A DNA stretch of 59,502 nucleotides from assembly GCF_000241485.1 (NCBI RefSeq), contig NZ_JH584242.1, positions 22,330 through 81,831 of the forward strand, read 5' to 3'. The DNA is from Sphingomonas sp. PAMC 26605 (GTDB lineage: Bacteria; Pseudomonadota; Alphaproteobacteria; Sphingomonadales; Sphingomonadaceae). Under the pieces are notes generated by a model that worked only from the letters and a program-made list of their open reading frames with translations, was not told the origin of the DNA and made no database searches. This document shows, piece after piece, positions 28,501 through 35,638 of the stretch. The position numbers and the translations under genes are program-made. Each line of letters starts with the position of its first letter. The stretch's first letter is position 1.

Positions 28501-28959
28501 CCGCTAGCCGCGGGGCTCAGCCCCAACAGCGCGGCGCAGTTCGAGCGCGCGGGCGTGATCCGCGATCTCGCGACGGGCGGCGTGTCGTTGAAGGTCGCAG
28601 CATCAGGGATGGCGGGCAGCATTACGGCGGTCGAGTTCTCTACCGGTGGCGCAACACACCGGTTCGAGCTTGGCGCCGCCGAGCAGGTACCAGCGATATG
28701 GACCTCGACTAGCCTCCCCGCCGCGCATGTTGTACTGTTCGCGGGTCAGCGCGAAGTGAAGCGGATCGAGATACTCGGGCCTTGGGCGCTGTTCCGATTG
28801 CTTGACGCGGCGAGGGTACGCAATGCCGGACCGTCGCGCCTGCGTGCCACCTTCGGCGACGGCACGCAGACCGCCTCGCTCGACATCTATCTGCCGTGGG
28901 CAAGCAATCCATTTGGGCGCGGGGGCCCGTTCTCGTTCCATTGTCCGGCCCGCTTGTGA
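25579..28959 (+). CDS. tssM: T6SS membrane complex protein TssM (IcmF family)
   Basis: A 1126-residue TssM, the inner-membrane channel subunit of the T6SS. Two N-terminal membrane helices (about residues 9-30 and 39-58) precede a cytoplasmic GTPase-like domain with an intact Walker A GPSGTGKTT (122-130), DTAGRY and LLTKADLL motifs. A third helix (SYAGVGVVTLIAVAALTGSF, about 426-445) leads into a periplasmic domain of ~680 residues with the IcmF-related and C-terminal beta domains (TAVEFSTGGATHRFELG). Not all TssM proteins keep Walker A, so ATP or GTP use is possible here. Because no tssJ was found, its usual outer-membrane lipoprotein partner is unclear. Confidence 0.95.
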   Translation: MDRLTRNWWVVAGTSASILAMIFAVGLPTLFPVLRAPWLRALLLAFVLLGFAGAAGLRLWRARRASQAIAGELTRDDGTLDPRESETRVLTARMRDALTRLRAANDGRRDYLYSRPWYAIIGPSGTGKTTALRNSGLRFPWSHAALGGTGVTRDLDFWFADEAVLIDTAGRYTTQETGEAADVAGWEQFLKLLRRYRPHQPINGVIVALSIETLMTSNLAQLDAHSAAIRRRLAELKRMLGISVPIYLLLTKADLLSGFTEFFADLDANGRRAVLGDTLDLEAPVDQTAILAAFDRVTAAMWARLPRRLHDEGDARRRSLLLGFPAHLAELRARVARLTEGAFVADSVQPHVLRGFYLASGVQQGVALDRVLNAMAEVYDEPQAPPSDRSARAFFLNRLLTDVMFPEAGLVRSDATARRRGRRATMASYAGVGVVTLIAVAALTGSFAANREFQNRMLIDAQQASAQAQTSAIDLQEVRASDPDLEQVLPLLDRLRALPRGFDAGVAAPPLHMRLGLFQAGLAISGREAYKQGLQRVVLPRILLRLEQVLRSDGQNPQQLYEPLKTYLMLGGYGPLDRQSVRAWVVQDWREASLAGPDREDVRARLGRHLDALLADPDIGQVWAGRRAPLDGALIASARAAVQTLSLSDRAYAVLRERAAASGQPDWRAGDLLASGDAQAFHGGVALLATTIPWFFTRDGYLHGYQQGMARVQVELDRDLWVLGADAAKQSIRAQLPEVRAAVAQSYARDYIIAWDAMLERVQPANYFASRAALGAFTRNPSPLKVLLQEVRRNTALASGRATVGDAGGMIRDHFRQLGDFAGVGVAPAPVDELVKAVRQAASASAAAGTAGASLAGGAMQGQLATALGELSTAGVVAPPQLQAFVGGAARTGQGAAVHTARIAVDAQYAGVAANCLKGVQSRYPFDRSAATDLSAADLQRVFGTGGELDAMVRDHLRPLLDTGQSPWRWRSSDPLAAGLSPNSAAQFERAGVIRDLATGGVSLKVAASGMAGSITAVEFSTGGATHRFELGAAEQVPAIWTSTSLPAAHVVLFAGQREVKRIEILGPWALFRLLDAARVRNAGPSRLRATFGDGTQTASLDIYLPWASNPFGRGGPFSFHCPARL

Positions 28960-29028
28960 GCGGCGGCGGACCGCTGCTCTATGCCCTTTGGTACGTTGAC
29001 GAAACGGTGGTTCGATCCAGAGGTTGCC

Positions 29029-29760
29029 ATGCTGAGATATGAGCAAGGCGTCGCCAGCCACGCTGGCTATGTCCGCAAAATCAACCAGGATGCTTGGCTG
29101 GCTCAGCCTGATCAGGGACTGTGGCTGGTTGCCGATGGCATGGGCGGCCATGCGCGTGGCGAATGGGCATCGGCGGAAATTGTCGCATCGGTTGCCCAGA
29201 GTGTCCATGCCGACGACCTCCACGATGCGGGTGCAGAACTGACTGCGGCTATCGAACGCGCCAATCATCGCCTCGTCGCGGCCGCGAAGGCGGACGGCGC
29301 ATCGATCGGCTCGACCGTGGCAGCTCTGTTGGTGCGGGGCGGGCGCGGTAGCGTCCTGTGGGCGGGTGACAGTCGTGTCTATCGGTATCGCGGCGGAGCA
29401 ATCAGCCTTTTGACGCGCGACCATTCGCAGGTTGAGCAGCTTGTGACGGACGGCCTGATCACGGCGGCGGAAGCGGCGAGTCATCCGATGGGGCACGTGT
29501 TGACCCGCGCGATTGGAGTGGGCGATACGGTGCTGCTCGATCGGGTGGAGGTCGACGTGCTGCCGGAAGATGTCTTTCTTTTGTGCAGCGACGGCCTGAC
29601 GCGTCCCGTCGCTGATGTGGAGATTGCCCGCTGGCTCGGCCGCGAAACGCCCGAGCGCGCTGCTACAGGTCTTCTCGATCTCGTCCTTAGCCGGGGGGCG
29701 CCCGACAACGTAACGCTCGTCGTGCTTGGATGCGATGCGACCACACTAGTGGAGGCCTAG
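29029..29760 (+). CDS. pppA: T6SS-linked PP2C-type Ser/Thr phosphatase (PppA-like)
   Basis: A protein phosphatase of the PPM/PP2C family, 243 residues. All metal-site motifs are present: RKINQDAW, LVADGMGGHARGE, GSTVAALLV, a SLLTRDHSQVEQL run, VFLLCSDGLTRPV and APDNVTLVVL. In other T6SS loci PppA reverses PpkA-dependent phosphorylation of the FHA protein to keep firing in check; ppkA and the FHA gene are both in this locus, so I infer the same circuit. The frame is open from 28981, but ATG 29029 has GAGGT six bases before it and homology begins there. It follows tssM by about 70 bases and faces tagH head-to-head at their 3' ends. Confidence 0.88.
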   Translation: MLRYEQGVASHAGYVRKINQDAWLAQPDQGLWLVADGMGGHARGEWASAEIVASVAQSVHADDLHDAGAELTAAIERANHRLVAAAKADGASIGSTVAALLVRGGRGSVLWAGDSRVYRYRGGAISLLTRDHSQVEQLVTDGLITAAEAASHPMGHVLTRAIGVGDTVLLDRVEVDVLPEDVFLLCSDGLTRPVADVEIARWLGRETPERAATGLLDLVLSRGAPDNVTLVVLGCDATTLVEA

Positions 29761-29763
29761 CTC

Positions 29764-31107
29764 TCAGCTGCGCGCCCTGTTTCTTAGTTCGCTAACGTGG
29801 TGCTCGTACGCGCTGCGGAATTCCTTGGCAAACACGTCCATGAACGCCTCGTCGGCACCCCGGATCACGCCTTCGAATTCCTGCTCATAGGCGCGCCATA
29901 GCGCGGCCTCTCGCGCGCTGGCGATCCAACGCTGCCATGGCGATCGCGCCTGCTGACGTTCGCGTATCGCCGCGGGGGAGAAGCGCGACAGGGTATCGCC
30001 GAGCGCCCCGCGCATCGCCGCGAGCGTGGCCATCTGATGGGCCTGCAGATCCTGAAACGCATCCTCGATCGCCCGACCAGCCGGCATGAAACCTGGCTGT
30101 GCCGGTTCGAGGAGCTGCAGCAACGCTCGTTCGGGTGAGCGAATAAACTTAAGCGGATTGTTGCCGTTGAGTTCGAGGCTAGTACCCTCGGCGCCAAGCT
30201 GCGCTTTCGCACGCGCGCGCGCTTCGACCATTAAAACCAATCCGGTCACCATCTGCCGCAAGATCGCGCCGGCCGCGGCCAGCAGCGCGGGCGGCGGCGA
30301 GCGCAGCGAATCAAGTGGTAGGCCCGCTGTCTGCACGAACGCCGACCAGCCATCGGATGCAATCGCCGGCGGGACCGGTGGGTGCTCCGCTGGCGGCTGT
30401 GGTGTGGTCGACGCTTCATCCGCTTCGGGAGAGGGGGCCGCCATCGCTGGAGGGCTCCACGCGCTCATTACCTCCTCGACCGGACCGAACCCGCCGCGAG
30501 ACCAGACGATGTCGTTTTGGCGCGCGAGGTGGCCCCAGACGTCGACGGCCGATGGGGGGGCCGCCTCCCGCGGTGCGCTGGCCCAGGGCGAGACGCCGAG
30601 CGCCGGCGCGGGCGCGGACCACTCATAGTCTACGCTCTCGGCGATGCTGGCGGAAGGCGCAGGCTGGTGTCGGGCATCGGCGCCCCACGCATTGTCGGCA
30701 TCCATATCGCCGGGGTCGGCATTGTCCCAATCGTTGGACACGCCACCGGAGGCGGTCGCGCCCGCAGGTTGTGCGGTTTCCGCCCTGCGCGCATCAGGCA
30801 GACTGGCAAGCAATTCGTAGCCGCCGACCGTTATGCGATCGCCGTCACGTATCGGGTGCAGCGTCCCGAGTCGTTCGCTCGATCCGTTTAGGAAGGTGCC
30901 ATTGGTGCTGCGATCGGCGAGTAGGTACTCTCCGTCCCGATAGCTAATCTCGCAATGTCTCGACGAGACATGGTTCTTCGGGTCGGGCAACGACCAGTCG
31001 GCATGGGCGGACCGTCCGATCACCGCGCCCCGACGATCAAGATGCAGCTCCGCCTGCTCGCCATTGTCGAGCTTGCGATGTCCAGGAATGGAAAGGATCA
31101 AGGTCAT
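29764..31107 (-). CDS. tagH: T6SS FHA-domain protein (TagH/Fha-like)
   Basis: A 447-residue protein. The N-terminal ~95 residues are a forkhead-associated domain that binds phospho-threonine, with GAVIGRSAHADWSLPDP, VSSRHCEISY and DRSTNGTFLNGSSERLG holding the binding residues Arg, Ser, His and Asn. A ~170-residue Pro/Ala/Asp-rich linker follows, then a helical C-terminal domain of the type VI FHA family (GAILRQMVTGLVLMVEARAR, then LELNGNNPLKFIRSPERALL). It is the expected substrate or scaffold of PpkA. The ATG overlaps the previous gene's stop by four bases (TCATGA context at 31104-31107), so it is coupled to vgrG through the 194-aa gene. Confidence 0.9.
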   Translation of the reverse strand: MTLILSIPGHRKLDNGEQAELHLDRRGAVIGRSAHADWSLPDPKNHVSSRHCEISYRDGEYLLADRSTNGTFLNGSSERLGTLHPIRDGDRITVGGYELLASLPDARRAETAQPAGATASGGVSNDWDNADPGDMDADNAWGADARHQPAPSASIAESVDYEWSAPAPALGVSPWASAPREAAPPSAVDVWGHLARQNDIVWSRGGFGPVEEVMSAWSPPAMAAPSPEADEASTTPQPPAEHPPVPPAIASDGWSAFVQTAGLPLDSLRSPPPALLAAAGAILRQMVTGLVLMVEARARAKAQLGAEGTSLELNGNNPLKFIRSPERALLQLLEPAQPGFMPAGRAIEDAFQDLQAHQMATLAAMRGALGDTLSRFSPAAIRERQQARSPWQRWIASAREAALWRAYEQEFEGVIRGADEAFMDVFAKEFRSAYEHHVSELRNRARS

Positions 31108-31688
31108 GACGAACGGTCCGTTGGTTGAGCGGCAATTGCGGCACCCCAATTGAGTGCGGTGTCGAGGTGCGCGGCGGGGTCGCTAGTCGCATAAACCGCC
31201 GTCAGCACGGCGCCGGCGGCAAGCCGGCCGGTGGTGTGGCGGGGGGTAGGGACGGGGCGCTCGCCGATCGGATACACCGAACCGCCCGACATGAACGTGG
31301 CTTCGGCACAGAGTCGCGCAGGCGTTATAGTTGTGATTTCGGCGCCGACCTCGGCTGCCGTTCGGCGAAGCGCGTCGGATGGCTCGCGTAGCCATGCCTC
31401 CACGGCTTGCAGCGTGCGCACATCGGCCACGCTGGTCTGCGGATAGACGGTCACGACGCGCATGGCCCACGCAACGGCCTCGTAGCGCGGCAGCGCCACG
31501 CCTAAGAACTGCGCCGCTTCAAGATCGTGTCCCGCGACGCGCAGAGCAGCGAAGAAGCGCGCTGGCGAAACATCGTCACCGGCTATCCGAGGTCGATCGA
31601 GCAACTTCGTGATTTGCCATGCTTCCGACCATATCGTCTTTGGCCAATTGGCAAGCACAGATGGTGTCGTCGCGAGTGTGTCGTTCAA
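31104..31688 (-). CDS. Unknown T6SS-linked protein between vgrG and tagH (possibly DUF6931)
   Basis: A 194-residue protein with a TTG start that overlaps the vgrG stop (TTGA) and a stop that overlaps the tagH start (ATGA), so it is locked into the operon. It is mostly helical in appearance: repeated Ala-rich runs (FFAALRVAGHDLEAAQFLGV, LPRYEAVAWAMRVV) and a later TGRLAAGAVLTAVYATSDPA segment. No signal peptide, membrane helix or enzyme motif is seen. From memory it resembles the DUF6931 group that occurs beside T6SS genes, but I could not check. It could be a VgrG-loading chaperone or an FHA-module partner; it does not look like a toxin. Confidence 0.7.
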   Translation of the reverse strand: MNDTLATTPSVLANWPKTIWSEAWQITKLLDRPRIAGDDVSPARFFAALRVAGHDLEAAQFLGVALPRYEAVAWAMRVVTVYPQTSVADVRTLQAVEAWLREPSDALRRTAAEVGAEITTITPARLCAEATFMSGGSVYPIGERPVPTPRHTTGRLAAGAVLTAVYATSDPAAHLDTALNWGAAIAAQPTDRSS

Positions 31689-33622
31689 AACGGGGGACCT
31701 ATAAGACTGCCGAAGAATTCGCCGTTTTTGCCGACTGTGACACTCGACTGTGCGTTGATGATGACCATTTCACCGGAAATCATTGCCATGATCTCTCCTT
31801 TAGTTTGAACCGTCATAGAATCGGCTGAGATGTTGACGGGCGTCAGGTTGACTGAGCTCTTCCCAGACGTCAGCCGGATGCCATCGGTATCGATCACCAG
31901 CTTGTTCATCCCGACCTGAAGCGTGATGCTTTGCTTCGCTTCGATCACGGCCTGACCCATCTCGACCTTAAGCCGGTAGTTTCCGGTCTCAACGGTGGTA
32001 GCCTCGTTCCCGTGGACCGCGGTGTTACGATCGCGACCCACGCGGGTCTTGCGATCTCGGCGGATACGCGCCTCGTCGTCAAGCAGCACTTCGGCCAGCC
32101 GGTTGCGTTGCGCACGGACGTAGATTTCCTCGGCGCCGCCTTTGTCTTCAAAACGCATTTCGTTGAAGCCGGGCCCCGTCGGGGTTTCCTCGGCTCCAGA
32201 ATAGCTGCCGATCTCGCCGATGGTATGCGAGCGATACAAGGACCGGGTCCGGTTTTGCGGGAGCGAATAGGCGTGTCGATGGTCCGAATTATACACACGA
32301 CCCGTGACGATTGGACGGTCGGGATTGCCACCGAGGAAATCGACGATCACCTCTTGTCCATTGCGCGGCAAAGTTACATGGCCGAAGCCGGCGCCAGCGG
32401 AGGGGTGCGATACGCGCAACCAGCAGGATCGCGCTTTATCCGGCGGTCCGCCGTCACCCCACAGAAAGCGCACCCGCACCCGCCCCATCGGATCGGCGTG
32501 GCTATCGTCGGCTCCCCCGATCATTACGATCGCAGTCTCCGGACCGGCGACGGGCAGTGGTGCTATAATCGGCGCGCGGAAAGTCGTGTCGGCGGTAATC
32601 GCTTCGATCGCGACACGGCGCGGTTCCCCGTCATTCCCGGTGCGATACGGCTCGGCCCACATGTCATAGTCAAGCGCGCTGATGACAAACGTGTCGCCGC
32701 GGCCGAAAGCATCGTCTGCGTCGAGTGTGAAACGACCACCGCATGCTAGCCCAATCGCGTCACCCTCGCCTGTGTAGTAACGCTGCCGCGCGTGCGCTGC
32801 CTCCAGTTTTACTTGCGCCCAGTGAAGGCCTAGCGCCTCATCGATGAAATCACCGGTAAATTCGTGGATCTCTTGCCGATCGGCGGCCGATTGCGTGTTC
32901 CCGGCGACGCGACCCGTGCGGGTGCGGCTGCTCTCGTAATCGAAACTTTGCAGCACCACCTTAGCTTGTCCGCTGGTCGCAGCGTGCTCGCGCCAAATCC
33001 ACAGCGCCTCAGCGAGCCCACCCCGCCCGGAGTGGTCCGGCCGCAGCCTGACGATATCGCGACCCGGCGATGGGCGATGCGATGTCGGACTGTCGCAAAG
33101 CACCAATACGTGCGCGCCGGCTTCATGACGGAAGAAAAAGTAAATTCCGTCGCGCTGAAGCAGCCGCAGCACGAAATTGAGGTCGCTTTCGCGATACTGT
33201 GTGCAATAGGGAATCGACAGATGGCGACCGCTTAGCCTGCTGTAATCGACCTGTCGGCTGTAATCTTCGAGAACCTCACGCACGATGTCGACGGCTGTGC
33301 GGTCCTCAAAGATGCGGTAGGCGCGGTTTTGCCCGAGTAGATACAGCCACGGGCGGATCACTAGACGGTAGTGAAAACCCTGGTCTTCCCCGCCAAGGTA
33401 ATGCGCCTCGACCAGCATGCCGTGAAAGAAGCGGACGGATTCCTCCAGCTCGAACACTTCGATTTTGGCCGGCTTGCCTAGGCTCAGGAGCATGTCGACC
33501 CGCCCCTCGGTGATTATCTCCGCCTCGATCGAGAACAGTTCGCCCATTCGTTCGCTCGACGTGAAGCGAATGAGCTTTGATGGCGCGCCTAGCTCGACGG
33601 TGATCTCCGCCTGACGCTTCAT
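31685..33622 (-). CDS. vgrG: T6SS spike protein VgrG (TssI)
   Basis: A 645-residue VgrG, the trimeric spike tip carried on the Hcp tube. The gp27-like N-terminal part has FHGMLVEAHYLGGEDQGFHY, RLVIRPWLYLLGQNRAYRIF and YCTQYRESDLNFVLRLLQRD. The OB-fold/gp5 part has DPMGRVRVRFLWGD, SCWLRVSHPSAGAGFGH and the classical GQEVIVDFLGGNPDRPIVTG. The final ~150 residues are the beta-helix, with repeats such as KTRVGRDRNTAVHGNEATTV, and stop at SLIGPPF. There is no extra effector domain, so it is probably a plain carrier. It is transcribed away from tssA and overlaps the next gene by four bases. Confidence 0.96.
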   Translation of the reverse strand: MKRQAEITVELGAPSKLIRFTSSERMGELFSIEAEIITEGRVDMLLSLGKPAKIEVFELEESVRFFHGMLVEAHYLGGEDQGFHYRLVIRPWLYLLGQNRAYRIFEDRTAVDIVREVLEDYSRQVDYSRLSGRHLSIPYCTQYRESDLNFVLRLLQRDGIYFFFRHEAGAHVLVLCDSPTSHRPSPGRDIVRLRPDHSGRGGLAEALWIWREHAATSGQAKVVLQSFDYESSRTRTGRVAGNTQSAADRQEIHEFTGDFIDEALGLHWAQVKLEAAHARQRYYTGEGDAIGLACGGRFTLDADDAFGRGDTFVISALDYDMWAEPYRTGNDGEPRRVAIEAITADTTFRAPIIAPLPVAGPETAIVMIGGADDSHADPMGRVRVRFLWGDGGPPDKARSCWLRVSHPSAGAGFGHVTLPRNGQEVIVDFLGGNPDRPIVTGRVYNSDHRHAYSLPQNRTRSLYRSHTIGEIGSYSGAEETPTGPGFNEMRFEDKGGAEEIYVRAQRNRLAEVLLDDEARIRRDRKTRVGRDRNTAVHGNEATTVETGNYRLKVEMGQAVIEAKQSITLQVGMNKLVIDTDGIRLTSGKSSVNLTPVNISADSMTVQTKGEIMAMISGEMVIINAQSSVTVGKNGEFFGSLIGPPF

Positions 33623-33643
33623 ACTGTCACCCCATCGAAGTTA

Positions 33644-33696
33644 CGAATGTGACCATTATGTCGATTGTCACACATTCGCCCTCCGCATAGGCGGAG
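33644..33696. promoter_or_regulatory. Inverted repeats between divergent vgrG and tssA
   Basis: CGAATGTGAC (33644-33653) faces GTCACACATTCG (33667-33678), an imperfect palindrome in the 125-base gap between the divergent genes. A compact hairpin CTCCGC-ATAG-GCGGAG follows at 33681-33696. The first repeat could be an operator controlling both sides; its binding protein is unknown. Confidence 0.45.
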
Positions 33697-33747
33697 CGCG
33701 AACGCCGGGTCCGCCGTCGGGCCTGGGTCAGGCAAGGACGGTTTAGC

Positions 33748-34755
33748 ATGACGATTGACATCGAGGCGCTGCTCGCCCCGTTTGGGGATGAAGCTGGAAC
33801 CGGTCCGGATCTTGCGTATGATCCGAAACGCCACGCGATCGAGACGGCGTTCGACGCGCCGGTTTCGATAGACGCGTCGGGCGTGATCGAGGACGTTCCT
33901 GTCACCGATTGGCGTTCCGTCGTGACCGCGATCGAGGAACAGGCCAAGCGCACCAAAGACGTTTGGCTTGCCGTCTATCTCGCCCGTGCCGGCGCGCGCG
34001 CTGGCCGCTTTGACTGGATCGAGGCGGGCCTCGATTATCTCGCCGGGTTGGTCGAACGCTACTGGCCAAGCGTTCATCCGCAGCTCGGAGAATATGGCTT
34101 TCAGGGGCGCAAGGGTGCTTGCGACACGCTGGTCAACTACCGCGAATTCGTCGGACCGCTGCAGACTGCTCCACTGTTCAGCCACCCGCGGTACGGTAGC
34201 TTCAGCGGCAGCGATCTCCAGCGGTTCCACCGCGCCGGCGATGCGGAAGACGGCTATGGCGCGTTCCGCGCCGCTCTTGCCGAAGGTGGCGAGGCCGAAT
34301 TGCGCGCGATCGGCCCGCGCCTCCGTGGCATCGATAGCTTGGTTCGCCGCACCGATGCGATACTTGTCGCCGAGGGCGGCAGCGAAAGCGGTACCAATTT
34401 TGCCGGACTCTATGACGCGATTGGCGCGGTCCGCGCCGCGATCGCCGCTTTCGCTCCGGAAGCGCCCGCCATGTCCAACGACAGCGATTTCGTGAGCGAC
34501 GGCGCGCCAAGCGCCATTGCTGATCGCACTACCACCACGGCTATTTCGGGCGTCCGAAATCGTGACGAGGTCCGCCGCGCGCTGGCGCTCATCGTCGAAT
34601 ATTACCGCGTTCACGAGCCGTGCAGCCCGGTTCCACTTCTGCTGACGCGCGCGCAGGCGTGGGTAGAATACAGCTTCCTCGATGTGCTCGGTGATATTGC
34701 GCCGGGCGCTGTCCCGGATGTGCGCATGCTGCTCGAACTGCGCGACAAGTCTTGA
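33748..34755 (+). CDS. tssA: T6SS protein TssA (ImpA N-terminal family)
   Basis: A 335-residue TssA with the ImpA_N domain: LLAPFGDEAGTGPDLAYDPK at the start and VPVTDWRSVVTAIEEQAKRT followed by KDVWLAVYLARA, the family's helical block. LVERYWPSVHPQL is also typical. The C-terminal region (RRALALIVEYYRVHEPCSPV, then PLLLTRAQAWVEYSFLDVL) matches the short TssA class. TssA binds the baseplate and primes or caps sheath assembly in the cytoplasm. It is divergent from vgrG and about 320 bases before tssB, so it may be on its own transcript or lead the long operon. Confidence 0.93.
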   Translation: MTIDIEALLAPFGDEAGTGPDLAYDPKRHAIETAFDAPVSIDASGVIEDVPVTDWRSVVTAIEEQAKRTKDVWLAVYLARAGARAGRFDWIEAGLDYLAGLVERYWPSVHPQLGEYGFQGRKGACDTLVNYREFVGPLQTAPLFSHPRYGSFSGSDLQRFHRAGDAEDGYGAFRAALAEGGEAELRAIGPRLRGIDSLVRRTDAILVAEGGSESGTNFAGLYDAIGAVRAAIAAFAPEAPAMSNDSDFVSDGAPSAIADRTTTTAISGVRNRDEVRRALALIVEYYRVHEPCSPVPLLLTRAQAWVEYSFLDVLGDIAPGAVPDVRMLLELRDKS

Positions 34756-35076
34756 TCCGGAGCGTCGGCGCATCGATCGGACGGCGCTGGGCACCTTAGT
34801 GCTGCGGCCGGGCATTCCTGTTCTCCTGTCGAGCATAACGGTCGAAAGGATACGTCAGGCATTGAGAGTTGCCCAACTTATTAGCGTTTCAGATGAAGCC
34901 GAAAAGCTACGGCCCTCAATATCCCGACATTGGCCGGTCAGACTTAATGCATGTTGCAGTGGTAACCTGTTCGCATGGCGATGTAACCCTGCTGAAGCCC
35001 CTAAAGCTGATTCACCTCGTTATCGGCTGGACGGCGCTTCTGTTCGTCGCGGCGCTTTATGTGGGACGAGGTCGCA
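34756..35076. other. Gap between tssA and tssB
   Basis: These 321 bases contain no convincing gene. An 80-codon frame at 34869-35111 has one hydrophobic segment (HLVIGWTALLFVAALYVG) but runs into tssB and has no ribosome-binding site. The gap probably holds the promoter of the tssB-ppkA operon; I could not identify -35/-10 or sigma-54 boxes with confidence. Confidence 0.4.
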
Positions 35077-35598
35077 ATGGTATCGGCAAAAGGCGGACAG
35101 CGCTTCATTAAGGAAAACCGGGCGCCGCGTGTCCATATTGAATATGAGGTCGAGACCTACGGCTCTCGCCAGAAGATTGAGATACCGTTCGTGATGGGGG
35201 TGATGTCGGATCTATCAGGCAAGTCGTTGGTCGAAAAAAAGCCGCATGTTGATCGCGACTTCGTCGAATTTGACATGGACAATTTCGAAGAGCGGATGGA
35301 ACGCATCGCTCCGCGCGTGGCGTTCGCTGTCGAGAACACGCTCACCAAAGAGGGACGGCTTGGCATCGATCTGACCTTCTCTTCGATGGAAGATTTCAAC
35401 CCCGGCCAGATCGCGCGCAACGTGCCGGCCTTGGCCAAGCTGCTCGAGGCCCGCGAACAGCTTAACGACCTCATGCTTTACATGGACGGCAAGGCTGGCG
35501 CGCAAGACCTGCTCGACAGCGTGCTACGCAATCCCGAGCTAATGCGCTCGCTCGCCGCCGCCTCGCCTGCGCCGGAAAGTGCCGACGAAGCAGAATGA
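35077..35598 (+). CDS. tssB: T6SS sheath small subunit TssB
   Basis: A 173-residue TssB (VipA). It shows NRAPRVHIEYEVETYGSRQK, IEIPFVMGVMSDLSG and VEKKPHVDRDFVEFDMDNFE near the N terminus, followed by LTFSSMEDFNPGQIARNVPA, the hallmark of the family. TssB and TssC form the contractile sheath around the Hcp tube. ATG 35077 is preceded by a GAGG motif at good spacing; TTG/ATG codons further up would add only six residues. It is the first gene of the tssB-tssC-hcp-...-ppkA run. Confidence 0.95.
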   Translation: MVSAKGGQRFIKENRAPRVHIEYEVETYGSRQKIEIPFVMGVMSDLSGKSLVEKKPHVDRDFVEFDMDNFEERMERIAPRVAFAVENTLTKEGRLGIDLTFSSMEDFNPGQIARNVPALAKLLEAREQLNDLMLYMDGKAGAQDLLDSVLRNPELMRSLAAASPAPESADEAE

Positions 35599-35638
35599 AC
35601 CGGCACTGCGCCGTACTCGAAATTTCCAGAAGGACAGA

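Noticed and set aside
30315..30947. 210-codon plus-strand frame opposite tagH
   Set aside because: Translation is Arg/Pro-rich low-complexity; tagH has a clear FHA domain.
31685..31900. Effector extension on VgrG
   Set aside because: The protein ends within the beta-helix at GPPF; no additional domain is present.
33619..34836. 405-codon open frame on the minus strand
   Set aside because: It is the antisense of tssA and its gap, low in family character and rich in Arg; tssA on the plus strand has clear ImpA motifs.
34756..35076. Sigma-54-like promoter before tssB (TGGCC ... TTGCA)
   Set aside because: Spacing between the two blocks is far too long for the -24/-12 consensus.
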